Source: Edaphobacillus lindanitolerans (GTDB lineage: Bacteria; Bacillota; Bacilli; Bacillales_A; Planococcaceae). From it: a stretch of 64,000 nucleotides of DNA. The stretch spans positions 992,001-1,056,000 of the forward strand of contig NZ_FTPL01000001.1 in NCBI RefSeq assembly GCF_900156305.1, written 5' to 3'. The notes under the pieces are model-generated. The model worked only from the letters and a program-made list of their open reading frames with translations, made no database searches and was not told where the DNA came from. A program made the position numbers and the translations under genes. This document shows, one piece after another, positions 7,784-16,751 of the stretch (positions are counted from its first letter, which is position 1; each line of letters begins with the position of its first letter).

Positions 7784-8743
7784 TTAAATCGTGCGATCCC
7801 GTTTGCTCGTGGCAATCTGCAGAAGCACTGCCGCGATGATGATGACACCCTTGATGATGTCCTGCGGATAGGAAGGGACGGCCATCAGGTTCATGATGTT
7901 GCCGATCAGCCCCAGGATGAGGGCACCGGCGACGGTGTTGAGAACAAATCCGCGGCCGCCCATCAGGCTGGCCCCGCCGATGACGACTGCCGCAATGGCA
8001 TCCAGTTCCTGCCCTGTGCCGACCGTCGCGCTCCCAGTCGAGGACCGGGCTGCGACAAACACACCGGCAAGCGCGGCAAGCGCTCCCGAAAGCGCATAGG
8101 TCGACATGATGTATTGCTTCGTCCGGACACCCGCAAGCTTCAGCGCGGTCTCGTTGCTTCCGATCGCGATGACTTTCCTGCCGTAGCCGGTGTATCGGTG
8201 GACGATGGTGAAGACAATGATCAGAAGGATGGTGATCCAGATGATCGGGTACATGAAATCTTTGCTGACGAGCGTGCTGATCGTGCCGGCTTCCACTTTT
8301 ACCGGACGCCCTTCCGTCAGGACGAACGCGACCCCTCTGGCAATGGTCATCGTGGCAAGCGTCGCAACGAAGCCCTGAATGCCGGCGTATGCGACCAGGA
8401 TGCCGGAGAAGAGGCCGAATGCGAGGCCGATGATCAATGCAACACCGATCGAAACGGAGAAATGCATTCCGAGGTCCGTGATCAGAATGGCAGAGACGGT
8501 GGCTCCGACCGCCATGATCGAGCCGACTGACAGGTCAATGCCGCCGGCGAGGATGACGAACAGAAGCCCGATGGCCACCAAGATCGGCCCGGCCTGCTGC
8601 AGGAGAATGTTCCGCAAGTTCATCGTCGTCAGGAATGTATCAGATAAGAAAGCACTGACGATGACCAACAGCAACAGGATAATGAACGTATTGTTGTTGA
8701 TAATGAATTCTTTCCAGTCGAATTTCTTTCTAGTTGCTTCCAT
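7784..8743 (-). CDS. rbsC: ribose-type sugar ABC transporter permease
   Basis: A 319-residue integral membrane permease of the RbsC/XylH/AraH family (BPD_transp_2). It forms the translocation pore of a carbohydrate ABC importer. About nine to ten hydrophobic segments are visible. The signatures GGIDLSVGSIMAVGA (near residue 68), VIGGASLMGGRGFVLNTVAG and LIGNIMNLMAVPSYPQDIIKG are diagnostic for the family. The gene follows rbsA by only 5 bases. The rbs symbol denotes the family: the surrounding polyol and keto-sugar enzymes suggest the cargo is a polyol or rare hexose rather than ribose (inference). Confidence 0.92.
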   Translation of the reverse strand: MEATRKKFDWKEFIINNNTFIILLLLVIVSAFLSDTFLTTMNLRNILLQQAGPILVAIGLLFVILAGGIDLSVGSIMAVGATVSAILITDLGMHFSVSIGVALIIGLAFGLFSGILVAYAGIQGFVATLATMTIARGVAFVLTEGRPVKVEAGTISTLVSKDFMYPIIWITILLIIVFTIVHRYTGYGRKVIAIGSNETALKLAGVRTKQYIMSTYALSGALAALAGVFVAARSSTGSATVGTGQELDAIAAVVIGGASLMGGRGFVLNTVAGALILGLIGNIMNLMAVPSYPQDIIKGVIIIAAVLLQIATSKRDRTI

Positions 8744-8748
8744 CGATG

Positions 8749-10227
8749 TTAAACCCCCATCGCCAGTTTGATTAAATGGTTTTCAGTCAGGTTTTCCTTT
8801 GGAACTTCGCCGGTCACCCGGCCTTCCCTCATGACAATTGCCCGGTCACACACACCGATGATCTCGGCCATCTCCGAAGAAATGATGATGACGCCGACGC
8901 CGCTTTCGGCCAGTTCATTGATGATGCGGTAAATCTCTGTTTTGGCGCCCACGTCCACGCCGCGGGTCGGCTCATCCAGAATGATGACTTTCGTGTCGAC
9001 CGCGAGCCATTTGGCCAAGGCGACTTTTTGCTGGTTCCCGCCGCTCAGGCTGTCTGCGTTGTCTTCCGTGGATCCGTACTTCGTGGCGATCCGCGCGAGA
9101 AGCTCACGGACTTCCTGCTGCTCTTTTTTATGGTTAATGAAGCCATTCCCCTGGCGGGATACGAGTGTCGCGTTATACCGGATTGGCTGCTTCAGCAGGA
9201 GCCCCTGCGTTTTCCGGTCTTCAGGCAGAAGGCCGATCCCCTTCCGGATTGCCTGCTTCGGACTTCTGAAGTTGACTTCTTCTCCAAAATAGCGCACCTT
9301 TCCAGAAGACTTTTTATCTGCCCCGAAGATGGCGCGCATCGTTTCCGTGCGGCCCGAACCGACAAGCCCGCTGAATCCGAGCACTTCGCCTTTCCGGAGG
9401 GAGAAGGACACGTCTTCAACGAGGTCTCCCGCAGCCAGGTTCTCAACCCGGAGGATTTCCTCCCCGATCTCGGCGTTACGTTCCGGGAACAGCTGCTCGA
9501 TTTCCCGGCCGACCATCATCGTGACCAGCTGCTCCTTCGTGATGGAGGCGGTTTCGACGGTATCGACATACTTCCCGTCCTTCAAGACGGTGATTTTGTC
9601 ACTGATCGCAAACAACTCTTCCAGCCGGTGTGAGATGTAGAGGATCGTCACGCCTTCCTGCTTGAGCTTGACGATCAGTTCCAGCAGTTTCTCGGTCTCG
9701 GAATGGGTCAGGACGGCAGTCGGTTCGTCAAAGACGAGCACCTTTGAATCTTTCGCCAGACACTTGCAAATTTCCACGATCTGCTGATAGGCGACACTGA
9801 GCTCTCCGACTTTCTTTCCGGGATCGATGTTGCCGAATCCGATTTTCTGAAGTTGTTCTTTTGCACGGCGCTTCAGGTCTTTCCAATTGATGAAGAGACC
9901 CTGCTGCATATGATCGATGAAAATGTTTTCGGCGACCGTCAGATCCGGTGCCAGCATGAATTCCTGATAGATGACGGATACGCCCATATCGAGCATGGCA
10001 CGCGGCGTGGCCGTCGTGGCTTCTGCACCGTCAATCAGAATGGTCCCTTCGTCTTTCGGATAGGCCCCCGCCAGGATTTTCATCAAGGTGGATTTACCGG
10101 CACCATTTTCACCGATCAGCGCATGGATTTCCCCGCGCTTCACGTTCAGGTGCACGTCCTGCAGCGCTTTGACGCCTCCGAAGTGTTTTGAGATATGGTT
10201 CATTTCGACAATATACTCAGGAGTCAT
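8749..10227 (-). CDS. rbsA: ribose-type sugar ABC transporter, duplicated ATP-binding subunit
   Basis: A 492-residue protein with two ABC domains, as in RbsA/AraG/XylG. Domain 1 has Walker A GENGAGKST near residue 40 and Walker B VLVFDEPTAVLT. Domain 2 has the degenerate Walker A GLVGSGRTET normal for this family, signature LSGGNQQKV and Walker B VIILDEPTRGVDVGA. It energises sugar import with the permease encoded 5 bases downstream. The ATG at 10227 has AGGAGAGAGG upstream. A hairpin at 10296 lies between it and the upstream binding-protein gene, which may reduce expression of this and later genes relative to the binding protein. Confidence 0.95.
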   Translation of the reverse strand: MTPEYIVEMNHISKHFGGVKALQDVHLNVKRGEIHALIGENGAGKSTLMKILAGAYPKDEGTILIDGAEATTATPRAMLDMGVSVIYQEFMLAPDLTVAENIFIDHMQQGLFINWKDLKRRAKEQLQKIGFGNIDPGKKVGELSVAYQQIVEICKCLAKDSKVLVFDEPTAVLTHSETEKLLELIVKLKQEGVTILYISHRLEELFAISDKITVLKDGKYVDTVETASITKEQLVTMMVGREIEQLFPERNAEIGEEILRVENLAAGDLVEDVSFSLRKGEVLGFSGLVGSGRTETMRAIFGADKKSSGKVRYFGEEVNFRSPKQAIRKGIGLLPEDRKTQGLLLKQPIRYNATLVSRQGNGFINHKKEQQEVRELLARIATKYGSTEDNADSLSGGNQQKVALAKWLAVDTKVIILDEPTRGVDVGAKTEIYRIINELAESGVGVIIISSEMAEIIGVCDRAIVMREGRVTGEVPKENLTENHLIKLAMGV

Positions 10228-10295
10228 ATACAGCCTCTCTCCTTTCTCAAGGTCGCACGTTCCGGGCTTTTTTCTGTCCCTTTCGCAAAGAAACC

Positions 10296-10314
10296 CTCCC
10301 GGAAGCCGGGAGGA
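10296..10314 (-). terminator. intra-operon hairpin between rbsB and rbsA
   Basis: A perfect CCTCCCGG-CTT-CCGGGAGG stem-loop with GTTTCTTTG after it on the minus strand lies 26 bases past the binding-protein stop codon. A weak terminator or RNA-stabilising hairpin at this place is common in ABC operons. It gives an excess of binding protein over the ATPase and permease. Confidence 0.7.
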
Positions 10315-10340
10315 TCATTGCTCACTGAATCGGAAACTGA

Positions 10341-11414
10341 TCAGAATCCGAGATCGTAATACTCTTCCACATTTTCTTTCGTGATCGCAGCCGGCTCCGT
10401 CAGCGTCACTTCTTCATAACTTTCCGGATCTTTTCCGTCCACCAGGATTTCCTTGGCGATTTCTATTCCCTTTTCAGCTACAAGCGTCGGGCTGTTGAGT
10501 CCTGTTGCAAAGTAGCCGCCTTCTTTGATCCGGTCAAACGCATCAACGGCGCCATCCGCAGCTGCCACGATATCCACATCCTTGATGCCTGCATTATCCA
10601 GCGCAGTCATCGCTCCGAAGAGCATCTGGTCGTTCTCGCCCAGGGCCGTTGTGAGATCGGAGTTGGCGGTGATCAGGTCTTCCGCAGCCTTCAGGCCTTC
10701 TTCCTCAGTCCAGTTGCCCCAGCCTTGGCCTACAACAGAGAACTTGGCTTCCTCGTTCGTTGCCTTGCCTTTCGAGCTGAGCGCGGATTCAAACTCTTCG
10801 GCGAGCTTCCATGCTTCATCTTCGGAAACACCCAGTTTCCCTTCGATGATCCCGGCAAAGAGCCCGGTGCGCCGCTCGTAGCCTGCAACGTTCCCCTTCG
10901 CACCGCTCAGGACGATTGCCTTGATCTCTTCATCGCCCATCTTCTTGGCATATTCCAAACCGACAAGACGGCCGTTCTGGCGGTTATCCGAGTAAACCGT
11001 CGTCACGTCATTCGCTTCTTCCGCAACGCCGCTGTCCAGGTTGATGACCGGAATGCCGGCTTCCGCCGCGCTGTCGATGCTCGGCACAACCGCGTCCGGC
11101 TCGATCGCATCAAGGAAGATCAAGTCTTTGCCCTGTGCAATGAACGTTTCCATGTTGGCCGCTTCCTTCTGGACATCGCCGCCTGCATCCAGGATCGTCA
11201 CTTTCCAGCCTTGCTCTTTTGCATATTTCTCTACCTTATCGGCAAGTGATACGAAGTAAGGCGAATCTTGTGTTTTGAGAGCAAATCCGACTTCAAGCTG
11301 TTTCTCCCCGTCTTTCCCGCCTTCGGCAGATCCGCCGCCCTCCGTGTCGCCGCATGCGGCAGCAAACAACGATGTTGCCAAAACTGCAGACGCAAACCCC
11401 AACCACTTCTTCAT
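10341..11414 (-). CDS. rbsB: sugar ABC transporter substrate-binding lipoprotein (RbsB family)
   Basis: A 357-residue periplasmic-binding-like protein (Peripla_BP_4), anchored outside the membrane as a lipoprotein. From the chosen start the signal peptide MKKWLGFASAVL..SLFAAAC ends at lipobox Cys21, followed by a Gly/Ser/Glu-rich linker. The two-domain sugar-binding fold follows, with VGFALKTQDSPYFVSL at its start and ALGENDQMLFGAMTALDNAG in the second lobe. The inner ATG at 11414 is preceded by GGGGGAT at good spacing; the ATG at 11429 is not. It is first in the transport operon, behind a sigma-A promoter, a cre box and GntR operator 2. Ligand probably a polyol or hexose (inference). Confidence 0.92.
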   Translation of the reverse strand: MKKWLGFASAVLATSLFAAACGDTEGGGSAEGGKDGEKQLEVGFALKTQDSPYFVSLADKVEKYAKEQGWKVTILDAGGDVQKEAANMETFIAQGKDLIFLDAIEPDAVVPSIDSAAEAGIPVINLDSGVAEEANDVTTVYSDNRQNGRLVGLEYAKKMGDEEIKAIVLSGAKGNVAGYERRTGLFAGIIEGKLGVSEDEAWKLAEEFESALSSKGKATNEEAKFSVVGQGWGNWTEEEGLKAAEDLITANSDLTTALGENDQMLFGAMTALDNAGIKDVDIVAAADGAVDAFDRIKEGGYFATGLNSPTLVAEKGIEIAKEILVDGKDPESYEEVTLTEPAAITKENVEEYYDLGF

Positions 11415-11450
11415 CTTTTTATCCCCCATTCGGTAAGTTCATTACGTCGC

Positions 11451-11475
11451 TGTATTGTAATGTAGTGACAATACA
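11451..11475. promoter_or_regulatory. GntR operator 2 in the rbsB 5' region
   Basis: TGTATTGT and ACAATACA form a perfect 8-bp inverted repeat around a 9-base centre. Inside it, 11454-11471 reads ATTGTAATGTAGTGACAA, matching operators 1 and 3. It lies just downstream of the -10 box at 11486, so bound repressor would block initiation or early elongation of the transport operon. Confidence 0.72.
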
Positions 11476-11485
11476 ATGTATTAAT

Positions 11486-11514
11486 ACTATACAATCAACT
11501 GTTAGCGTTTTCAA
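11486..11514 (-). promoter_or_regulatory. sigma-A promoter of the rbsB operon with overlapping cre box
   Basis: On the minus strand TTGAAA (11514-11509), a 17-base spacer and TATAGT (11491-11486) form a near-consensus vegetative promoter. TGTTAGCGTTTTCA at 11500-11513 matches the CcpA cre consensus TGWNANCGNTNWCA at every fixed position and overlaps the -35 box and spacer. Carbon catabolite repression is therefore expected. Confidence 0.78.
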
Positions 11515-11567
11515 TAGTATTTTAAATATTTTTCTGAATGGAAAATTAACTCAAAACAGCAAGCATT

Positions 11568-12344
11568 TTAGACGATCGTAAAGCCGCCGTCCACTACCAG
11601 CTCTGCCCCTGTAGTAAATGAAGCGGAATCCGAGAGAAGATAAATGACTGCGCCGGCCAGCTCTTCCGGCTTCCCGAGACGCTGCATCGGCGTCCATTCC
11701 GCCCACTTTGCCCGCCAGTCTTCCCGGACATAGGAAGTGAGTTCCGTAAACATATATCCCGGGCTGATGCAGTTGACACGGATTCCGTGCTCTGCCCATT
11801 CATAGGCAAGGGATTTGGTCAGATGCGTCACGCCCGCCTTTGACGTATTGTAGGACGCCTGAAGCTGCGGGTAATTGACGATGATCCCCGACATGGACGC
11901 GGTGTTCACGATCGACCCTTTGATGCCGTTTTCGATCAGATACTTGCCGAACAGCTGCGCCACATAATAGACGCCGTTGAGGTTCACGTCGATCACTTTT
12001 TTCCATTCTTCCGGAGTGGCTTCAATGACCGGCTTCTGGATGACGATGCCCGCATTGTTGAAGAGCATTTCGATCTGCCCCATCTCCTGTACGGATTCTT
12101 CTAGTGCCTTCCGGATGCCGTCATAGTCCGTCACATCCACCTGCCGGGAAAACGTCTTCCGGCCGTATGCTTCCGCAATCTCCCCGGCAGCCGCCTCCGC
12201 CTTCTCCCCCTGCAGGTCGAAGATGACAATGTTCGCCCCCGCTCCTGCGAGATGATCGGCGACCGCACGGCCGATGCCTTGTGCGCCCCCGGTCACCAAA
12301 ATTGTTTTCCCCTCAAGTGAAAACAGGTTTTTCAGAATATCCAC
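11568..12344 (-). CDS. short-chain dehydrogenase/reductase (sugar/polyol type)
   Basis: A 258-residue classical SDR that interconverts a sugar or polyol hydroxyl and ketone with NAD(P). Visible motifs are TGGAQGIGRAV (cofactor), NNAGIV, catalytic Ser in NTASMSG and YNTSK (Tyr and Lys), and the ISPGYMFTEL segment after the active site. FDLQGEK after the second strand has an acidic residue favouring NAD. I chose GTG at 12344, nine bases after AGGGAG. The ATG at 12353 abuts that site directly, and longer starts overlap the kinase gene upstream. It closes the first minus operon of the island, 26 bases after the PfkB gene, with the rbsB promoter just downstream. Confidence 0.87.
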   Translation of the reverse strand: MDILKNLFSLEGKTILVTGGAQGIGRAVADHLAGAGANIVIFDLQGEKAEAAAGEIAEAYGRKTFSRQVDVTDYDGIRKALEESVQEMGQIEMLFNNAGIVIQKPVIEATPEEWKKVIDVNLNGVYYVAQLFGKYLIENGIKGSIVNTASMSGIIVNYPQLQASYNTSKAGVTHLTKSLAYEWAEHGIRVNCISPGYMFTELTSYVREDWRAKWAEWTPMQRLGKPEELAGAVIYLLSDSASFTTGAELVVDGGFTIV

Positions 12345-12369
12345 GTTTGTCATCTCCCTGATCTGTTTG

Positions 12370-13299
12370 TTAATGGCCCAGCCGTTCCACCCGGATTTCC
12401 TGATACAGGCGCCCCGCTTCTTCTTCGACGACAAAGCCGGTCTGTTCAGTCAGCGTATTGGCTGCCGATACTGCCACCGCCCGGCGAAGCAGTTCTTCGG
12501 GGGCGCTGCCATTCATGAGTCCGACGGCGAGACCGGCGACCATGGCGTCCCCGGAGCCGACCGTATTGACGGTGCTGAGCTTCGGCGGCCGGGCATGGTA
12601 GCTTCCTTCCCGGCTGACGAGGATGGCGCCCTCACTCCCAAGCGAAACGACCGCATGGCGGATCCCCGCCCGGATATAGTTTTGGCAGAATCTGACCACG
12701 CCCGGCTCATCCAGCTCCATTCCGGCAAGCTGCACGAGCTCGTCCCGGTTCGGTTTGATCACGGTCGGCGCGGCTTTCAGCCCTTCGGTCAGCCATCGCC
12801 CGCTCGAGTCAAGGATCACGGGTTTGCCTGCCTCATGCGCCGCCTCCGCCAGCAGGGCATACATATTGTCCGGCATGCCCCTCAGGCCGCTGCCCGAAAG
12901 CGTGACGACCCGGGCATCTTTCAGAAGTTCCTTGAAGTGGCCGATGAAGCCCTCCACCGTCCGATTGTCAACCTCATCTCCCGGTTCGAGCAGTTCAGTG
13001 GAAGTGCCGTCTCCGTCGATGATATTGATGCAGATCCTGGACTCGATCGGAGCATCGAAGAAATCATTCGGTATATGCTCCTGCTCCAGCAGGTCCCGGA
13101 TCCTGTCACCGTTCCGTCCGCCGAGGACACCGGTTGCCCGCACTTCCGCCCCCAGCGAGTGGACCACACGGGCGACATTCAACCCTTTGCCGCCGGCACT
13201 GGGGATGACGCGGGCCACCCGGTTCACTTCTCCCGCGTACAGCCGCTCCAGCCGGTACGTCTGATCGATCGCTGCATTCAGCGTAACCGTCAAAATCAT
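12370..13299 (-). CDS. PfkB-family 1-phosphofructokinase / tagatose-6-phosphate kinase
   Basis: A 309-residue ribokinase-superfamily kinase of the FruK/LacC branch, which phosphorylates fructose-1-phosphate or tagatose-6-phosphate to a bisphosphate. N-terminal TLNAAIDQTY, then GGKGLNVARVVHSLG, is the substrate site. NTVGSGDAMVAGLAVG near residue 245 holds the catalytic Asp and anion hole, with Asn replacing the usual first Asp of the DTxGAGD motif. Its start overlaps the upstream dehydrogenase stop by 4 bases. With a class II bisphosphate aldolase in the same operon, ketose-phosphate to ketose-bisphosphate to trioses is the clear route (inference from context). Confidence 0.9.
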   Translation of the reverse strand: MILTVTLNAAIDQTYRLERLYAGEVNRVARVIPSAGGKGLNVARVVHSLGAEVRATGVLGGRNGDRIRDLLEQEHIPNDFFDAPIESRICINIIDGDGTSTELLEPGDEVDNRTVEGFIGHFKELLKDARVVTLSGSGLRGMPDNMYALLAEAAHEAGKPVILDSSGRWLTEGLKAAPTVIKPNRDELVQLAGMELDEPGVVRFCQNYIRAGIRHAVVSLGSEGAILVSREGSYHARPPKLSTVNTVGSGDAMVAGLAVGLMNGSAPEELLRRAVAVSAANTLTEQTGFVVEEEAGRLYQEIRVERLGH

Positions 13300-14363
13300 T
13301 GAAGGCCCTCTTGATTGCCGCTTTGGATGAGAACTTTTCCCTTTACCTTGCCCGGTGTGCGGAACATCCCGAACGCATCGGAAATGTCCTGCAGCGGCAT
13401 CACCCGGTAAAGCAGCGATTCATCAAACCGGATGGTGCCGGAACGGATCGCCTCGGCGGTCTCTTTCCATTCCTGGCCCGGGAAGCCTGAACTGTAGGAC
13501 ATCCATGAGCCGGTGAGCGTGAACTCTTTCCGGTTCAGCGCTTCCCATTCTTCCACGGAGAAAGTCAGCTCCCTCGTCGGCGTACCGATGAGGCAGACGG
13601 CCCCTTTCTTTTTCACCAGGCCGAATGTCTGCTTGATCGTCGCCGTGTTGCCCGCCGTCTCGTACACAAAATCGAACTCCCTGCGCCTCCCCTGTCCGTC
13701 CTGCAGCTGCACGGCAAAATCCGGATCACAGGTATTGATGCATTCATCTGCACCGTACTGACGGGCAAGCTCCAGCCGTTCGTCATTGATGTCAAACACC
13801 GTCACGGAACCGGCGCCCAGCGCCTTCAGCCACTGAAGCGTGAAGAAGCCGATATTCCCGATGCCGAGCACGGCCACGGACGAGCCGGGCTTGAACGGCA
13901 GCCGCCGGATCCCATGGAGCGCCACGGTGATCGGCTCGAAGAAGGCCCCCTTCCAATAAGGGACCGACTCATCGAACCGGATGGCGTTCGCTTCAGGAAG
14001 CACGACGTACTCGGCAAAGCTTCCGTCCCGTCTCGAACCGATGAAGCTGTAATCACCGCAAAGTGCATAGTCCCCGTTTTCACAGTGTTCGCAGTTCATG
14101 CAGGGCAAAAGCGGAGCGCCCGCAATGCGGTCCCCCGGCCGGACTCCGGATACGCCTTCTCCCGTTTCCACGACTTCCCCGGAGAATTCATGTCCGAGGA
14201 TGATCGGATAATAATGGGCCGCTTCCCCGTTCACCCGCGGGATGTCAGAGCCGCAAATTCCCGTGTACATCACCCGCACCAGGACCTCACCCGGACCCGG
14301 TACCGGGGTTTCCACTTCTTCAAAGAGGATTTGTTCCTTGCCATGCAACACACCGGCCTTCAT
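13296..14363 (-). CDS. zinc-dependent dehydrogenase, galactitol-1-phosphate 5-dehydrogenase-like
   Basis: A 355-residue medium-chain dehydrogenase resembling GatD, which oxidises galactitol-1-phosphate to tagatose-6-phosphate. Catalytic zinc ligands are in TGICGSDIPRV (Cys) and ILGHEFSGEVVE (His-Glu). The structural zinc loop CMNCEHCENGDYALC is complete. VLGIGNIGFFTLQWLKALG binds the cofactor. The ATG at 14363 sits at good spacing from AAGGT. Its position immediately before a PfkB kinase and after a kinase and an aldolase matches a hexitol route. No PTS is present, so the phosphorylated form would have to come from the FGGY kinases (inference). Confidence 0.86.
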   Translation of the reverse strand: MKAGVLHGKEQILFEEVETPVPGPGEVLVRVMYTGICGSDIPRVNGEAAHYYPIILGHEFSGEVVETGEGVSGVRPGDRIAGAPLLPCMNCEHCENGDYALCGDYSFIGSRRDGSFAEYVVLPEANAIRFDESVPYWKGAFFEPITVALHGIRRLPFKPGSSVAVLGIGNIGFFTLQWLKALGAGSVTVFDINDERLELARQYGADECINTCDPDFAVQLQDGQGRRREFDFVYETAGNTATIKQTFGLVKKKGAVCLIGTPTRELTFSVEEWEALNRKEFTLTGSWMSYSSGFPGQEWKETAEAIRSGTIRFDESLLYRVMPLQDISDAFGMFRTPGKVKGKVLIQSGNQEGLQ

Positions 14364-14391
14364 CACACATACCTTCTTTCATCGATTCCGT

Positions 14392-15876
14392 TCACTGAAA
14401 TACGCCCTCGCTCAACACTTTCGACAGATTCAGATACAGATCCAGAGACGGCTCATATTTTTTCCGTTTCTCCGGATCGGGCGTGTGCTCCCGCTGGACG
14501 TCAACCGTCTTCTCCACCGCTTCCTCGTAGTCCCGGTAGATGCCGGCGCCCACTCCGGCAAGCAGGGCCGCACCGAGAGTCGTCGCCGTATCCGATCCAG
14601 GCACTTTGATCGGGCATCCGGTCACGTCCGCATACATCTGGATCCACAGCTCGCTGTTTGCGGCACCGCCCATCGCATGGAAATCGAGCTCTCTGATCCG
14701 GACGCCCGCTTCTTCCGCCGTCAGCAGATTGTGATAAACCGAAAAAACAACACCCTCCAGCACCGCGCGGGTGACATGGGCTTTCTTCTCCTTGTAGCTC
14801 AGGCCGTAAAAGACCCCCTTGGCTCTCGGGTTCCAGATCGGACTCCGTTCACCAGATAGATACGGAAGGAACACAACCCCGCCCGATCCTTCCGGCGCCT
14901 CTGAAGCGAGTCGTGTGAGCTCGTCAAAACCGAGGTCTTCGCCAAATTCTTCCCGGAACCACCGGAGAGCGCCTCCGCCTCCGACTGTCCCGCCCTGGAG
15001 GAGGTACCGATCCGGCACCACATGCGGAGAAAAGATCAGCTTCGGATGGGTTTTCGGCTCGTTGAGGCAGATGCTGACGCCCCCTGCCTGGCCGCCCTGC
15101 AACTGTGTTTCGTAATGACGGATCACGCCTGCCCCGAGCGTCCCGCATGCGGCATCCAGGCCGCCCGCAATCACGGGGGTGCCTTCCCGCAGGCCGGTTT
15201 CGGCAGCCGCTTTCTCCGTCACGGTTCCGATGATTTCATCGCAGGCGACGAGATCGGGCAGCTTCTCCATCGGGATGCCGATCCGCGCCGCCATGTCCCG
15301 GTCATAGTCGAACGTCACCGGGTTATAAAAGTGCCAGCCGTAGCTCTGGCTGCGGTCGGCGGTCATCCGGCCGGTCAGCTTCATCCCGATGAACCCGTTG
15401 CTCTGCAGGAACTTATGCGTCCGTTCAAATACATCCGGCCGCTCTTCCCTTAGCCAGACGGCTTTCGGCGTCGAGTAGGACGGGGACCATGAATTCCCGG
15501 AGACCGAGAACACTTCCTCGTCCGGGATTTCAAGCTTCAGCCGCCCGACGATCTCCGAAGCCCGTGTGTCCATCCAGATCGGGGTCCGGCCGAGCACCCG
15601 ACCGTTCCGGTCGACCGGAATCACGGACCACCCTTGCCCTGCTAGACCGATGGCCGCTATGTCGGCGGGATCAACGGCTTCATCCGCCAGGCACTCTTTC
15701 ACTGACCGGCAGACCGCTTCCCACCATTCATCGGGTTCTTGTTCCACCCATCCGGTCTCCGGCGTGTAGAGCGGGTAATTCGAAGAGGACTGGACCACAA
15801 CTGTTCCGTCTTCTTCAAATACCGCCACCTTGCACGAAGAAGTGCCGATGTCGATTCCAAGCAATAATCGTTTCAT
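14392..15876 (-). CDS. FGGY-family carbohydrate kinase 1 (xylulokinase-like)
   Basis: A 494-residue FGGY kinase, which phosphorylates a polyol or ketose with ATP. The first phosphate loop LLGIDIGTSSCKVAVF is at residues 4-19. The region GLAGQGWSVIPVDRNG and PIWMDTRASEI contributes to sugar binding, GGLDAACGTLGAG carries the catalytic-base Asp, and AMGGAANSELWIQMYADV is the second signature. It is a distant paralogue of the kinase at 16751, with the bisphosphate aldolase gene between them. Family members act on xylulose, ribulose, gluconate, erythritol and others, and sequence alone does not say which. Confidence 0.9.
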   Translation of the reverse strand: MKRLLLGIDIGTSSCKVAVFEEDGTVVVQSSSNYPLYTPETGWVEQEPDEWWEAVCRSVKECLADEAVDPADIAAIGLAGQGWSVIPVDRNGRVLGRTPIWMDTRASEIVGRLKLEIPDEEVFSVSGNSWSPSYSTPKAVWLREERPDVFERTHKFLQSNGFIGMKLTGRMTADRSQSYGWHFYNPVTFDYDRDMAARIGIPMEKLPDLVACDEIIGTVTEKAAAETGLREGTPVIAGGLDAACGTLGAGVIRHYETQLQGGQAGGVSICLNEPKTHPKLIFSPHVVPDRYLLQGGTVGGGGALRWFREEFGEDLGFDELTRLASEAPEGSGGVVFLPYLSGERSPIWNPRAKGVFYGLSYKEKKAHVTRAVLEGVVFSVYHNLLTAEEAGVRIRELDFHAMGGAANSELWIQMYADVTGCPIKVPGSDTATTLGAALLAGVGAGIYRDYEEAVEKTVDVQREHTPDPEKRKKYEPSLDLYLNLSKVLSEGVFQ

Positions 15877-15893
15877 CTTCGCTCACAACCTTC

Positions 15894-16751
15894 TCACCAT
15901 CCGGTGGCCTGGGAATGGCTCCCGCATGACTTCATTTTTTCGATGGCCACTGCCTTCACCCGGTCCCGTGCATAGCCGGTGAATTTCTTCGGATCCACAA
16001 AGTCTTCATTCATGCCGATGTACTCCTTGACCGCTTCGGTGAACGCAATCCGGAGTTCCGTCGCATAGTTGATCTTGCTGATCCCATGCCGGATGCAATT
16101 CCGGACGTCCTGTTCGGTAAGCCCGGATGCCCCGTGGAGGACGAGCGGCACGTCCAGTGCATCCCGGAGTTCCTGCAGCCGCTCGAGATCGAGGACCGGT
16201 TCCCCGTGATACACGCCATGCGCCGTTCCGATCGCCACCGCGAGCGAATCCACCCCCGACTGTTCGACGAATCGTACCGCTTGTTCCACTTTCGTATAGC
16301 CGTCCGTTCCGTACTCCGGGTCCCCCGGCTTTCCGCCGACATTCCCGAGTTCCGCCTCGACCGATACACCGACCGGTTTTGCGAGTCCGACGATCTCGGC
16401 GGTCATCCTCAAGTTCTCTTCAAACGGCTGCTTGGAGGCATCAATCATGACCGATGTGTAGCCCGCACGGATCGCCTTCAGCGCCAGTCCGGCCCCGTCT
16501 CCGTGATCAAGATGGAGCGCAACCGGCACATCCGCATCCTTGACGGCTGCCGATACCATCGCCATGTACATATCCATCGGCGCATATTTCACGGTATTGG
16601 CGGATGTCTGGATGATGACCGGGGATGCAGTCTCTTTCGCCGCATCCACAACAGCCTGCACCATTTCCATGTTCTCGACGTTAAACGCACAGACACCGTA
16701 GCCATGTTCCATCGCATGCCGGAGAATCTCATTCGTCGTCACAAGCGTCAT
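15894..16751 (-). CDS. class II (zinc) ketose-bisphosphate aldolase (tagatose/fructose-bisphosphate)
   Basis: A 285-residue zinc aldolase of the FbaA/GatY/KbaY family that splits fructose- or tagatose-1,6-bisphosphate into dihydroxyacetone phosphate and glyceraldehyde-3-phosphate. Visible are the N-terminal GYGVCAFNVENMEM, the HLDHGDG zinc/catalytic segment near residue 82 and the LHGASGL loop with a further zinc His. AIGTAHGVYHGEP holds the other. I chose ATG at 16751, which overlaps the upstream TGA by one base (TGATG) with GGGAG ten bases before; a longer ATG at 16760 abuts that site. It is the carbon-splitting step of the island. Confidence 0.92.
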   Translation of the reverse strand: MTLVTTNEILRHAMEHGYGVCAFNVENMEMVQAVVDAAKETASPVIIQTSANTVKYAPMDMYMAMVSAAVKDADVPVALHLDHGDGAGLALKAIRAGYTSVMIDASKQPFEENLRMTAEIVGLAKPVGVSVEAELGNVGGKPGDPEYGTDGYTKVEQAVRFVEQSGVDSLAVAIGTAHGVYHGEPVLDLERLQELRDALDVPLVLHGASGLTEQDVRNCIRHGISKINYATELRIAFTEAVKEYIGMNEDFVDPKKFTGYARDRVKAVAIEKMKSCGSHSQATGW

